Below, piece after piece: positions 1 to 11,324 of a stretch of 46,069 nt of DNA. Below the pieces are notes generated by a model that made no database searches, was not told the DNA's origin, and saw only the letters and a program-made list of their open reading frames with translations. Source of the stretch: Rhodocyclaceae bacterium (GTDB lineage: Bacteria > Pseudomonadota > Gammaproteobacteria > Burkholderiales > Rhodocyclaceae); NCBI GenBank assembly GCA_022072095.1, contig JAJVIJ010000006.1, positions 9,960 through 56,028 of the forward strand, given 5' to 3'. Every line of letters begins with the position of its first letter. Positions within the stretch are counted from its first letter, which is position 1. Both the position numbers and the translations under genes were made by a program.

Positions 1-2
1 CG

Positions 3-47
3 ACAGGGAAAACGACAGGGAAAACGACAGGGAAAACGACAGGGAAG
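3..47 (+). repeat. 12-base tandem repeat coding TGKT
   Basis: The unit acagggaaaacg repeats almost perfectly from the left edge to about base 47, in frame with the gene that crosses it. Each unit adds Thr-Gly-Lys-Thr. The number of units outside the window is unknown. Such in-frame units can vary in number by slippage and probably form a flexible basic linker before the winged-helix. Confidence 0.8.
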
Positions 48-235
48 CCCGCAGCCAAAACGCCCGCCGCGGTTCTTCAGATGCTGGCGGAGGACCCCAG
101 CCTGACGGTCCCGCAATTGGCTGCCCGTCTGAAGAAGTCGGAACTCACGATTCATCGGGCCATCCGATCCCTTCGCGAGTCCGGCCGCCTGCAACGCATC
201 GGCCCCGACAAGGGCGGCCACTGGCAGGTGATCGA

Positions 236-239
<4 letters not shown>
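3..239 (+). CDS. C-terminal part of a winged-helix regulator or ATP-binding protein (gene enters from the left edge)
   Basis: An open frame runs from the left edge to a TGA at 237-239. It begins with about four TGKT units, made by a 12-base tandem repeat. A helix-turn-helix-like segment follows ([20 protein letters not shown], then [12 protein letters not shown]) and the protein ends GGHWQVIE. The end resembles that of the AlbA/GHKL protein at 9597-11225, which also stops in a winged-helix and precedes an hsdR gene. The stop overlaps the GTG of the next gene (GTGA), so the two are probably translationally coupled. The N-terminal part is outside the window, so the family is inferred from the tail and context only. 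Confidence 0.6.
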
Positions 240-3373
<3,134 letters not shown>

Positions 3374-3569
3374 GCCGACCCCGAGAACACCCGCCCAGGA
3401 TCAGGATGCGCTGGCTCGATGCCGTCGCGCGCGCCTTTCCATATCACCGGACGCGGTGTCGGCATTGTGCGGCGTGCCACTGCTCCGCCCGCAACTCCGG
3501 CAAGCGGGACATGCCGCCGACCAGGAAGGGGTTGATCCCTACTGTGCGCCCAACTCACGCGATCACCCC

Positions 3570-3585
3570 TGTCCGGAAGCGGACA
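3570..3585. promoter_or_regulatory. NifA upstream activator site (TGT-N10-ACA)
   Basis: The sequence tgtccggaagcggaca is a perfect TGT-N10-ACA palindrome, the known NifA binding consensus. It lies about 62 bases upstream of a GG-N10-GC sigma-54-like element and about 125 bases before the FmdB start. It is the most notable element of the otherwise non-coding stretch 3374-3708. NifA binding is inferred from the consensus. Confidence 0.7.
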
Positions 3586-3646
3586 AACACGACATCCGCC
3601 GCTGATTCGACAACCGTCAGCCCATGCAAATCAATCGATTGGGAGC

Positions 3647-3661
3647 AGGTATCGTTCTTGC
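3647..3661 (+). promoter_or_regulatory. Probable sigma-54 promoter for fmdB-ferredoxin
   Basis: The element AGGTAT-N5-TTGC keeps the invariant GG and GC dinucleotides exactly ten bases apart, and its -12 part is consensus. The -24 hexamer is weak (consensus TGGCAC). The NifA-type site just upstream makes it credible. It would start transcription about 35 bases before the FmdB ATG. Confidence 0.55.
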
Positions 3662-3708
3662 ACTGCACCAGAAGCCGGCGCCGTGCCGGCGTTGCGAGTG
3701 GCGATGCC

Positions 3709-3936
3709 ATGCCCATCTTCGACTTCCGCTGCGAGGCTTGCAGCCAGACCTTCGAACTGCTGGTGCGCAGCCAGGAGCCGGTCTGTCCGCACTGCGGCAG
3801 CCGGCGCCTCGCGAAAATGCTGTCCGCGCCGGTTGCTCCCGGCAAGGCCAGGGAGATCATCGTCAGCGCCCGTCGCCAGGCGGCGCGCGAAGGCCACTTC
3901 AGCCACTATTCACGTTCGGAAAAACCGCGCCGCTAG
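3709..3936 (+). CDS. FmdB-family zinc ribbon protein
   Basis: A 75-residue protein starting MPIFDFRCEAC. Two knuckles, CEAC (8-11) and CPHC (26-29), form the single zinc ribbon typical of FmdB/CxxC_CXXC_SSSS proteins, followed by a basic tail. The molecular role of this family is poorly defined; some members are described as putative regulators. It lies 37 bases before the [2Fe-2S] ferredoxin gene and downstream of a NifA-like site and a sigma-54-like promoter, so it is probably expressed under nitrogen-fixing conditions. A larger frame of 483 codons runs through this region from inside hsdR, but only this C-terminal piece looks like a protein. Confidence 0.85.
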   Translation: MPIFDFRCEACSQTFELLVRSQEPVCPHCGSRRLAKMLSAPVAPGKAREIIVSARRQAAREGHFSHYSRSEKPRR

Positions 3937-3973
3937 CCCGGGTCGCAGCATCCCATGCCGTCTTGGAGGCACC

Positions 3974-4318
3974 ATGTCGACACAAGAAGCCTACGATTTG
4001 CCCGCCGTCTTCCGCCACCATGTGTTCTGCTGTCACCAGCAGCGGCCGCCGGGCCATCCGCGCGGAAGCTGCGGTGCGAGCGGCGCGGCACCCCTGTGGG
4101 ATCGTCTCGGCAGGCAGTTGCAGGCAAAGAATCTCGCCGACGTCGGCATGGCGGCGACCGGCTGCCTGGGCTTTTGCAGCGCGGGACCGCTGATGGTCGT
4201 CTACCCGGCCGGCGTCTGGTATCAGCCGAGGTCCACCGAAGACATCGACGAGATCGTGCAGACCCATCTGGTCGGCGACGGCATCGTCGAACGGCTGGCG
4301 GTGATCCTGAAGCGCTGA
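3974..4318 (+). CDS. Thioredoxin-like [2Fe-2S] ferredoxin (Shethna protein I type)
   Basis: A 114-residue ferredoxin with the signature FCCHQQRPPGHPRGSCG near residues 18-34 and CLGFC near 64-68, giving CX12C and CX3C ligand pairs. This is the thioredoxin-fold [2Fe-2S] family of Clostridium pasteurianum, Aquifex and the Azotobacter vinelandii Shethna I protein. Members are dimeric electron carriers, and some are associated with nitrogenase. The start ATG has a clear ribosome site (ggaggc at 3965-3970). It is probably co-transcribed with the FmdB gene from a NifA/sigma-54-type promoter, which supports a nitrogen-fixation role despite the surrounding restriction genes. Confidence 0.92.
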   Translation: MSTQEAYDLPAVFRHHVFCCHQQRPPGHPRGSCGASGAAPLWDRLGRQLQAKNLADVGMAATGCLGFCSAGPLMVVYPAGVWYQPRSTEDIDEIVQTHLVGDGIVERLAVILKR

Positions 4319-4550
4319 GCGCATTCACCGCGCTCCTCCATCCGTCCGAGCCCTCCTCCCCTTGCCGGAGGTTCGCCCGTCCCATCCGCAGGACAGCGCC
4401 GGGCGGGTACATGTTCAGCCGCCAGCGCCATGCCTACGGGTTGGCCGCCGGGCTGGGGGGAGGCGACTTGATTCGGATCGCTTTCCTCGACCGCGAACGG
4501 CCCACCGGGTTGAGGCAGCAAAGCTGCCCCCCGTAAGACGGAAATTTTCA

Positions 4551-4583
4551 TTGCAATTCCGGAGCTACGATCCACAATTGCAA
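4551..4583. promoter_or_regulatory. Inverted repeat ttgcaatt ... aattgcaa upstream of ATPase
   Basis: An 8-base perfect inverted repeat (4551-4558 and 4576-4583) with a 17-base spacer ends 2 bases before the GTG of the DUF4143 ATPase. It could be an operator or an mRNA hairpin that controls that gene. A related TTGCAA palindrome stands before the second hsdR (11325-11352). The rest of the gap 4319-4550 shows nothing recognisable. Confidence 0.5.
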
Positions 4584-4585
4584 GC

Positions 4586-5752
4586 GTGATTGCCCGCAGA
4601 CTCACCACCGAACTGCTGCCCGCCCTGGCCGAAGCACCGGCCGTGGCGCTGCTCGGGTCGCGTCAGGTCGGCAAGACCACGCTGGCGCTCGAAGTGGCCA
4701 GCACGCGACCGGCCGTGTACCTCGATCTGGAATCCGAGGCCGACCGCGCCAAGCTCGCCGAGCCGGAGCTCTACCTCTCCCAACACGAAGACAAGCTCGT
4801 CATCCTCGACGAAATCCAGCGCACGCCGCAGTTGTTCCAGAGCCTGCGCGGGCTGATCGACGCCGGCCGGCGGCATGGCCGGGGCACAGGCCGCTTTCTG
4901 GTGTTGGGTTCGGCGTCGATCGATCTGCTCCGGCAGTCGAGCGAGTCCCTCGCCGGGCGCATCCGCTATCTGGAGCTCGCCCCGCTCGACGCCGCCGAGG
5001 TCGGGCGCGAGCAGCAGGATGCGCTGTGGCTGCGCGGCGGGTTTCCGCAGAGCCTGCTGGCCGCCTCCGACGCCGCGAGTCTGCGCTGGCGCGCGGATTT
5101 CATCCGCACCTACCTCGAGCGCGACATCCCGCAGCTCGGCCCGCGCATCCCGGCCGAAACGCTGCGCCGGCTATGGACCATGCTCGCGCACAGCCAGGGC
5201 GGACTGCTCAACGCGGCCGCGCTCGCCCGCGCCTTGGCGGTCGACGGCAAGACGGTCGCCGCCTACCTGGACCTGCTGGTGGACCTGCTGTTGGTGCGTC
5301 GCCTCGCGCCCTGGCACGGCAACGTGCGCAAGCGCCTGGTCAAGTCGCCCAAGGTGTACGTGCGCGACAGCGGCCTGGTGCACGCGCTGCTCGGCATCGG
5401 TGACCGCGAGGCGCTGCTCGCGCACCCGGTGGCAGGCGGAAGCTGGGAGGGCATGGCAATCGAATCGCTGATCGCCGCCGCCCCGCGTGGCACCGACGCG
5501 TATTTCTTCCGCACCGCGGCCGGCGCCGAGATCAACCTGCTGCTGCAACTGCCCGGCCGGCGCGCACCCTGGGCCATCGAGATCAAGCGAGGAATCGCCT
5601 CGAAAATCGAACGGGGCTTCCACGCCGCCTGCGAGACCGTGGCGCCGGAGCGCTGCTGGGTGGTGTATGGCGGTGCGGAGCGCTTTCCGATCGCCGCGGG
5701 TATCGACGCCATAGCGCTCGCCGGCCTGTGCGGGGAGCTGGCTGCGGCGTGA
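4586..5752 (+). CDS. AAA-type ATPase with DUF4143 domain
   Basis: A 388-residue ATPase: N-terminal P-loop GSRQVGKTTL (24-33), Walker B KLVILDEIQR (about 70-80), and a C-terminal DUF4143 region (about 200-350) with the typical LVKSPKVYVRDSGLVHALL segment. DUF4143 ATPases are widespread, often solitary, and of uncertain function; they turn up often in mobile and defence islands. It starts with GTG (MIARRLTTELL) and has no strong ribosome site, but an inverted repeat lies immediately upstream. It precedes hsdM in the same direction with a gap of about 195 bases. Whether it works with the restriction system is unknown. Confidence 0.88.
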   Translation: MIARRLTTELLPALAEAPAVALLGSRQVGKTTLALEVASTRPAVYLDLESEADRAKLAEPELYLSQHEDKLVILDEIQRTPQLFQSLRGLIDAGRRHGRGTGRFLVLGSASIDLLRQSSESLAGRIRYLELAPLDAAEVGREQQDALWLRGGFPQSLLAASDAASLRWRADFIRTYLERDIPQLGPRIPAETLRRLWTMLAHSQGGLLNAAALARALAVDGKTVAAYLDLLVDLLLVRRLAPWHGNVRKRLVKSPKVYVRDSGLVHALLGIGDREALLAHPVAGGSWEGMAIESLIAAAPRGTDAYFFRTAAGAEINLLLQLPGRRAPWAIEIKRGIASKIERGFHAACETVAPERCWVVYGGAERFPIAAGIDAIALAGLCGELAAA

Positions 5753-5947
5753 ACCCGTTCGCCTTCCGCAAGCAAGAATGGACTGCCCGCTCGATGCGGC
5801 GGGTGCGCCTGTCGTCGGTCCCTGGGATGCGCCGGCATGACAAGACCCTGATCACCGCGCTTGCCGGGACGACCGCGGCACCGCGAAGATGCCCGAACAC
5901 CAAACGGACCCAACCGCAATGAAGCCAACCCAACACACAAGCCCAGC

Positions 5948-7555
5948 ATGATCACCGGCGACATCAAGGCCCAGATCGACCAAATCTGGAATGCCTTCTG
6001 GTCCGGCGGCATCGCCAACCCGCTGGAGGTGATCGAGCAGATCACCTACCTGCTGTTCATCCGCCGCCTGGACGACCTGCACACGCTGGAGGAAAACAAG
6101 GCCAACCGGCTGCGCCAGCCGATGGCGCGACGCATCTTTCCGGAGGGTAACGACGCCCGCGGCCGGCCTTACAACGACTACCGCTGGTCGCGCTTCAAGC
6201 ACTTTGCCCCGGCCGACATGTTCGCCCTGGTCGGCGAGCACCTGTTCCCGTACCTGCGCGCGGACCTCGCCCGACAGCTCGGCAACGGCGATTCCACCTA
6301 CGCGCACCACATGAAGGACGCGCGCTTCACCATCCCCACGCCGGCGCTGCTGGCCAAGGTGGTGGACCTGCTCGACGCCGTGCCCATGGAAGACCGCGAC
6401 ACCAAGGGCGACGTGTACGAGTACATGCTCGGCAAGATCGCCAGCGCCGGGCAGAACGGCCAGTTCCGCACCCCGCGGCACATCATCCGGCTGATGGTGG
6501 AGCTGACCGCGCCCGAGCCGCTCGACGTGATCTGCGACCCGGCCTGCGGCACCGCGGGCTTTCTGGTGGCGGCCGGCGAGTACCTGCGCGAGCACCACCC
6601 CAAGCTGCTGCACGACGCCGCACTCAACGAGCACTTCCACCACTGGATGTTCCACGGCTTCGACTTCGACAACACCATGCTGCGCATCGGCAGCATGAAC
6701 ATGCTGCTGCACGGCGTGGACAGCCCGGACATCCGCTACCGCGACTCACTCGCCCAGGACCACGCGGGCGAGGAAGAGAAATACACGCTGGTGCTGGCCA
6801 ACCCGCCCTTTGCCGGCAGCCTCGACTACGAGAACACCGCCAAGGATCTGCTGCAGATCGTCAAGACCAAAAAGACCGAGCTGCTGTTTCTGGCGCTGTT
6901 CCTGCGCCTGCTCAAGGCCGGCGGCCGCGCCGCGGTGATCGTGCCGGACGGCGTGCTGTTCGGCTCCAGCAAGGCGCACCGGGAACTGCGCCGCATGCTG
7001 GTGGAAGGCCAAAAGCTGGATGCCGTGGTCAAGCTGCCCGGCGGCGTGTTCCGGCCCTATGCCGGCGTCTCCACCGCCATCCTGCTGTTCACCAAGACCA
7101 ACTCCGGCGGCACCGATCACGTCTGGTTCTACGACGTGCAGGCCGACGGCTGGAGCCTGGACGACAAGCGCAATCCGCTGCTGCCGGAAGACAAGCTCGG
7201 CCCCGTGCCCGCCCGTCATTCCGGCGCAAGCCTGGCGGATCGTCATTCCGGCGAAAGCCGGAATCCAGTGTCTTTGACCCCCGACGAACACGCCAAGAAC
7301 AACCTCCCCGACGTGCTCGCCCGCTGGGCCGAGCGCGCAGGCACCGAGCGCGAGCGCCCCCGCACCGCGCAGAGCTTCTGCGTGCCCAAGGCCGACATCG
7401 CCGCCCAGGGCTACGACCTGTCCCTGAACCGCTACAAGGAAGTGGTGCACGAGGCCGTCGAGCACCGCCCGCCGAAGGAAATCCTGGCCGAACTGGCGCG
7501 GCTGGAGGAGGAGATACAGCGGGGGATGAAGGAGTTGGAGGGGATGTTGGGATGA
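5948..7555 (+). CDS. hsdM: Type I restriction-modification DNA methyltransferase (HsdM)
   Basis: Adenine methyltransferase subunit of a type I system, 535 residues. The HsdM N-terminal helical domain covers about 5-140. Next come FRTPRHIIRLM, the SAM-binding motif DPACGTAGF (near 197-205) and the catalytic NPPF (near 286). The ATG at 5948 was chosen because homology starts there (MITGDIKAQIDQIW); the open frame extends further upstream without similarity. Residues about 423-446 read RHSGASLADRHSGESRNP, which is the translation of a dispersed palindromic repeat inserted in frame between the conserved core and the C-terminus. The stop overlaps the hsdS start (ATGA). Activity is probably kept, since the insertion lies outside the catalytic motifs, but this is inference. 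Confidence 0.95.
   Translation: MITGDIKAQIDQIWNAFWSGGIANPLEVIEQITYLLFIRRLDDLHTLEENKANRLRQPMARRIFPEGNDARGRPYNDYRWSRFKHFAPADMFALVGEHLFPYLRADLARQLGNGDSTYAHHMKDARFTIPTPALLAKVVDLLDAVPMEDRDTKGDVYEYMLGKIASAGQNGQFRTPRHIIRLMVELTAPEPLDVICDPACGTAGFLVAAGEYLREHHPKLLHDAALNEHFHHWMFHGFDFDNTMLRIGSMNMLLHGVDSPDIRYRDSLAQDHAGEEEKYTLVLANPPFAGSLDYENTAKDLLQIVKTKKTELLFLALFLRLLKAGGRAAVIVPDGVLFGSSKAHRELRRMLVEGQKLDAVVKLPGGVFRPYAGVSTAILLFTKTNSGGTDHVWFYDVQADGWSLDDKRNPLLPEDKLGPVPARHSGASLADRHSGESRNPVSLTPDEHAKNNLPDVLARWAERAGTERERPRTAQSFCVPKADIAAQGYDLSLNRYKEVVHEAVEHRPPKEILAELARLEEEIQRGMKELEGMLG
7214..7266. repeat. Two copies of a cgtcattccggc palindromic repeat inside hsdM
   Basis: Two tandem units begin cgtcattccggc at 7214 and 7241. 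The second contains the perfect stem attccggc-gaaa-gccggaat (7245-7264); the first is degenerate on its right arm. This is the well-known class of dispersed 'GTCATTCC..GGAATCC' intergenic repeats of Neisseria and many other proteobacteria. Here it lies in frame in a coding sequence and is translated as RHSGESRNP. Confidence 0.85.
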
Positions 7556-8745
7556 GCAACCCAGCTCCGCTAGTGAGGCTTCAGGATGTGGCCGACTTGA
7601 ACCCGGCGCTCGGTGCGATCCCGCCCGGTGATGAGGTTGTGTCCTTCCTGCCGATGTCGGCAGTGGAAGCCGATTCAGTGGATGCCGTCGATGTTGAAAC
7701 GCGTCGCTTCGGCGATGTGGGCAAGGGTTACACCCCTTTTCTTTCGGGCGATGTCTTGGTTGCCAAAATCACGCCGTGTTTCGAGAACGGGAAAATCGCG
7801 CTGGCGAAGCCGACGCGCCGATTCGGCTTTGGTTCGACTGAGTTTCACGTTGTTCGTGCACATCGCGATCGACTCGATGCCCGCTATCTTGCTCATTTCA
7901 TGCGGCAGCCGAGAATTCGGCTGGAAGGCGAGCGAAAAATGACGGGAAGCGCTGGGCAACGCCGCGTTCCAGAGCATTTCCTTTCAACGCTTGCAATTCC
8001 ACTCCCACCCCTCCCCGAGCAGCGGCGGATTGCGGACATCCTGGACAAGGCGGACGCGCTGCGGGCCAAGCGCCGCACCGCCCTCGCCCAGCTCGACACC
8101 CTCACCCAATCCATCTTCCTCGACATGTTCGGCGACCCCGCCACGAATCCGAAGGGGTGGCCGAACATCGCGCTCGGTGATGCTCTCATCGCCATACGCA
8201 ATGGGACAAATGCCGAGCAGCAGGAGGATCCGGCCGGCTGGCCCATCACACGGATTGAAACGATTGCGGCTGGGACGATTAACCCGGACCGAGTTCGTTG
8301 GGTTTCAGCGGACCCGTCACTTGTCGAGAACTTTCAACTGGCGCCCGGAGACATCCTGTTCAGCCATATCAATAGCGTTGACCACATCGCCAAGACAGCC
8401 TTGTATTCCGGAACACCTACGCGACTGATTCACGGCATCAACCTGCTGAGACTGCGTCCGAGGCTGGAGTGTGTTGAACCAGTGTGGTTGTTGCATTTGC
8501 TGAAGCACGAAGCTGTTCGCACGCACTTTCGGACCCGATGCAAGCGCGCTGTGAACCAAGCAAGCCTGAACCAGACAGACATCAAGAGCCTCTCGACGTA
8601 CCTGCCACCGTTGTCTCTTCAGCGTGCTTTCGCTAATCGCATCACGGCCGTGGACAATCTGAAGCTAGTGCAAAGCGGATCTCTCACGGCGCATGAGTGC
8701 CTCTTCGCCACCCTCCAGCACCGCGCCTTCCAGGGAGAGCTTTAG
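7552..8745 (+). CDS. hsdS: Type I restriction-modification specificity subunit (HsdS)
   Basis: The DNA-recognition subunit, 397 residues. Two target-recognition domains (about 1-145 and 205-345) are each followed by a conserved helical spacer: LPPLPEQRRIADILDKADAL near 155-175 and the less typical LPPLSLQRAFANRITAVDNL near 345-365. Its ATG overlaps the hsdM stop by four bases. Base composition in both recognition domains is less GC-rich than in hsdM, as expected for exchangeable domains. The target sequence cannot be predicted from sequence alone. Confidence 0.95.
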   Translation: MSNPAPLVRLQDVADLNPALGAIPPGDEVVSFLPMSAVEADSVDAVDVETRRFGDVGKGYTPFLSGDVLVAKITPCFENGKIALAKPTRRFGFGSTEFHVVRAHRDRLDARYLAHFMRQPRIRLEGERKMTGSAGQRRVPEHFLSTLAIPLPPLPEQRRIADILDKADALRAKRRTALAQLDTLTQSIFLDMFGDPATNPKGWPNIALGDALIAIRNGTNAEQQEDPAGWPITRIETIAAGTINPDRVRWVSADPSLVENFQLAPGDILFSHINSVDHIAKTALYSGTPTRLIHGINLLRLRPRLECVEPVWLLHLLKHEAVRTHFRTRCKRAVNQASLNQTDIKSLSTYLPPLSLQRAFANRITAVDNLKLVQSGSLTAHECLFATLQHRAFQGEL

Positions 8746-8747
8746 CC

Positions 8748-9587
8748 ATGCGCGGCGAGTGCATCGGCGTGTGGTCCGAGACCTGGCGCGAAATATGGCT
8801 GCCGCTGATCGACCATGAAGACGTCGCCGAGGACATCTTCTGCGAGCTGTACCGCGAGCTGGCCCGGGCGCTGAAGAACGAGCCGTCGGTCGAAGCGCTG
8901 GCCGACGTCATCGACAACCCTGCACAGAGCCGGGAGGCGTTCGAGCACACCCGCACGGAGGATATCGCCGGAGAACGGGCACTCGTCGGCTTCTTCGAGA
9001 CCGCTCACGCCACGCTGGAAGAGTTCGAGACCCCCGGCGACGATGCGCTGACCAACCGCTATTTCAACCTCCTCGCCGCATTCATCGAAAAATTCAGCCT
9101 GCGCTACGACCTGCGTCGCCCCTGCACGCTGTGTCCGACGCTGCCCGGCGTGTTCGCGAGCCTGGTGCGCGATCTGCGCGCGCTGACGGGCCAGGATGCG
9201 CATCTTGATGCGCTGATGAATGACTTCGAGAACGCGGTGCGCGACCTGCGCCACGACAGCACGGATGGCCGCATCAAGACTTGCATCCAGAAGCAGGTGA
9301 ACCTGCTGGAGGCCATCGGGCGGACCACTCCGGGGGTGACCGAGGCCGAGTTGGGTGGCATCTGCAACCAGGTCACAACTTGGCCGCACGGTGCGATCAA
9401 GGCCGCATTGAGAAACCTCTACGGTTTCGCCAGCGACTATCCGGGGATTCGCCACGGCGGCAACCCCGCAGGCGCGCTGCGCGCGGTGGACATGCGCGAC
9501 ATGGTGGCCATGTCGATACTGCTCGCCGGCTTCACGCCGTATTTGAGCAGCGCGCTCGACGCCGACGCCGTGTACCGCGGCGGCTGA
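8748..9587 (+). CDS. Hypothetical protein, possibly Abi_C-like, in the hsd operon
   Basis: A 279-residue protein starting MRGECIGVWSETWREIW, two bases after the hsdS stop and with a good ribosome site (gggagagc). No enzyme motif is recognised. The C-terminal part (RNLYGFASDYPGIRHGG ... DMRDMVAMSILLAGFTPYLS) resembles the C-terminal region of abortive-infection-type proteins (Abi_C), in which an RxG/RHGG turn precedes a helix with conserved Ala. That assignment is tentative. Position between hsdS and the AlbA-type gene suggests an accessory defence role, co-expressed with the restriction system. Confidence 0.75.
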   Translation: MRGECIGVWSETWREIWLPLIDHEDVAEDIFCELYRELARALKNEPSVEALADVIDNPAQSREAFEHTRTEDIAGERALVGFFETAHATLEEFETPGDDALTNRYFNLLAAFIEKFSLRYDLRRPCTLCPTLPGVFASLVRDLRALTGQDAHLDALMNDFENAVRDLRHDSTDGRIKTCIQKQVNLLEAIGRTTPGVTEAELGGICNQVTTWPHGAIKAALRNLYGFASDYPGIRHGGNPAGALRAVDMRDMVAMSILLAGFTPYLSSALDADAVYRGG

Positions 9588-9596
9588 GGCGGCGTC

Positions 9597-11225
9597 ATGC
9601 AAACCACGCCCGAACAACTCCAGCACTGGCTTGCCGAGCCCGAAGGCGTCCGCCTCGAATTCAAGGAGGCGAAGCAGAACTTTCATTTCGACAAATTGGT
9701 GCAGTACTGCGTGGCCCTGGCCAACGAAGGCGGCGGCAAGATCATTCTCGGCGTGACCGACCGGCGCCCGCGCCGGATCGTCGGCACGGCAGCGTTCGCC
9801 GAGCCGGGACGCACCGAGGCGGGTCTGCACGACCGGCTGTCGCATCGCATTCCGGTGGAGGAGGTGCGAACGGCCGACGGCCGGGTACTGGTGGTCCATG
9901 TCCCGGCGCGACTGCCGGGCACGGCCTGGCAGATCGACGGTCGGTATCTCAAGCGGGCGGGCGACGAACTGACCGGGCTGAGTGATGCGGAACTGAAGGC
10001 CATGTTCGCCGAGACGGGACCGGATTTCTCCGCGGAGGTGTGTCCCGGCGCGAGCTTGAGCGATCTGTCGCCGGTGGCGATCGCGGCGTTTCGGGACCGG
10101 TGGGCCATCAAAACGCACGACGAGCGCAAACGGCTGTGGACAGACATGCAAACACTGACCAACGCGGAACTGTTGGTGGACGGGCAACTGACCTACGCGG
10201 CGCTGGTGTTGTTCGGTACGCGGTCCGCGTTGGGTCGCTGGCTGGCCCAGGCCGAGCTGGTGTTCGAGTACCGGTCATCCGAAGCATCCGGGCCAGCGGC
10301 AGACCGGGAGGAATACCGCGAAGGTTTTTTCCTGTGGCACGACGCCATCTGGCACAGGGTCAATCTGCGCAACGACCGGCAGAGTTATCAGGACGGGTTG
10401 TTCCGGGTGGAACTGCCGACCTTCGACGAAGTGCCTGTCCGCGAAGCGCTGCTCAACGCCGTGGCGCATCGGGACTATCGGCTCGGCGGGTCGGTGTTCG
10501 TGCGGCAGTATGCACAGCGGCTGGAGGTAGTGAGCCCCGGTGGCCTGCCGGCGGGGATCACCCCGGCGAATATTCTCGACCAGCAGAACCCGCGCAATCG
10601 GCGGCTGGCCGAGGCGCTGGCGAAGTGCGGGCTGATCGAACGCTCGGGTCAAGGCATGAACCTGATGTTCGAAAGCGCAATCCGGCAGGGCAAGGCGCTG
10701 CCAAGCTTTGCCGGCACGTCCGAACATGAGGTACGTCTCACTCTCGACGGCGCGATCGCCAGCCCTGCGTTCGTGCGTTTCATGGAGCGGCTGGGGCAAG
10801 AGCGCCTCAAGTCGTTCTCCACGCACGACTTCCTCGCGCTGGACTGCTTACGGCGGGAAGGGGTGCTGCCCGATTACCTCAGGGCACGCCTGCCGGGACT
10901 GATCGCTGCGGGGGCGGTCGAGTCCATTGGGCGGGGCCGAGGCACGCGGTACATGCTGACGCGCAGCCTCTACGCTGCGCTGGGAAACAAGGGAACCTAT
11001 ACACGCAGGAAGGGGCTTGATCGGGAAACCAACAAGGCGCTGCTGCTCAAACACATCCAGGAAAACTCGGCGGCCGGCGCCCGCATGGAGGAGTTTCGTC
11101 AGGTTCTGCCCGCGCTGGGCAAGAGCCAGATCCAGGTGCTGCTGCGCGAGCTGCGCAAGGATGGGCTAATCCACAACGTGGGCGTCACCAGGGGGGCGCG
11201 ATGGTTTGTGGTGGGCCGCCCTTAA
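9597..11225 (+). CDS. AlbA/Schlafen-type ATP-binding putative regulator
   Basis: A 542-residue protein. The N-terminal AlbA_2 (Schlafen-like) domain, about 10-125, shows GVRLEFKEAK and ALANEGGGKIILGV. A GHKL-like ATP-binding segment lies near 285-360 (VREALLNAVAHRDY, then LAEALAKCGLIERSGQGMNL). The C-terminus holds winged-helix segments and ends RGARWFVVGRP. The family is often annotated as 'ATP-dependent DNA helicase RecG-like' or transcriptional regulator, although there is no helicase motor. It lies in the hsd gene run, nine bases after the preceding gene, and precedes hsdR2. The truncated gene at the left edge seems to hold the same place before hsdR1. Confidence 0.88.
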   Translation: MQTTPEQLQHWLAEPEGVRLEFKEAKQNFHFDKLVQYCVALANEGGGKIILGVTDRRPRRIVGTAAFAEPGRTEAGLHDRLSHRIPVEEVRTADGRVLVVHVPARLPGTAWQIDGRYLKRAGDELTGLSDAELKAMFAETGPDFSAEVCPGASLSDLSPVAIAAFRDRWAIKTHDERKRLWTDMQTLTNAELLVDGQLTYAALVLFGTRSALGRWLAQAELVFEYRSSEASGPAADREEYREGFFLWHDAIWHRVNLRNDRQSYQDGLFRVELPTFDEVPVREALLNAVAHRDYRLGGSVFVRQYAQRLEVVSPGGLPAGITPANILDQQNPRNRRLAEALAKCGLIERSGQGMNLMFESAIRQGKALPSFAGTSEHEVRLTLDGAIASPAFVRFMERLGQERLKSFSTHDFLALDCLRREGVLPDYLRARLPGLIAAGAVESIGRGRGTRYMLTRSLYAALGNKGTYTRRKGLDRETNKALLLKHIQENSAAGARMEEFRQVLPALGKSQIQVLLRELRKDGLIHNVGVTRGARWFVVGRP

Positions 11226-11324
11226 TTGCAACCAGAACGTCGGAGCCCATGCCGTGACCGTGATAGCAAAATGCCATGATCGAAAATAACTATATGAATA
11301 TCATGGACATTCATGAAAAAAGAA

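Noticed and set aside
7214-7266. Possible CRISPR repeat pair
   Set aside because: Only two units, no spacers of even length, and the unit is a known dispersed palindrome lying inside a coding sequence.
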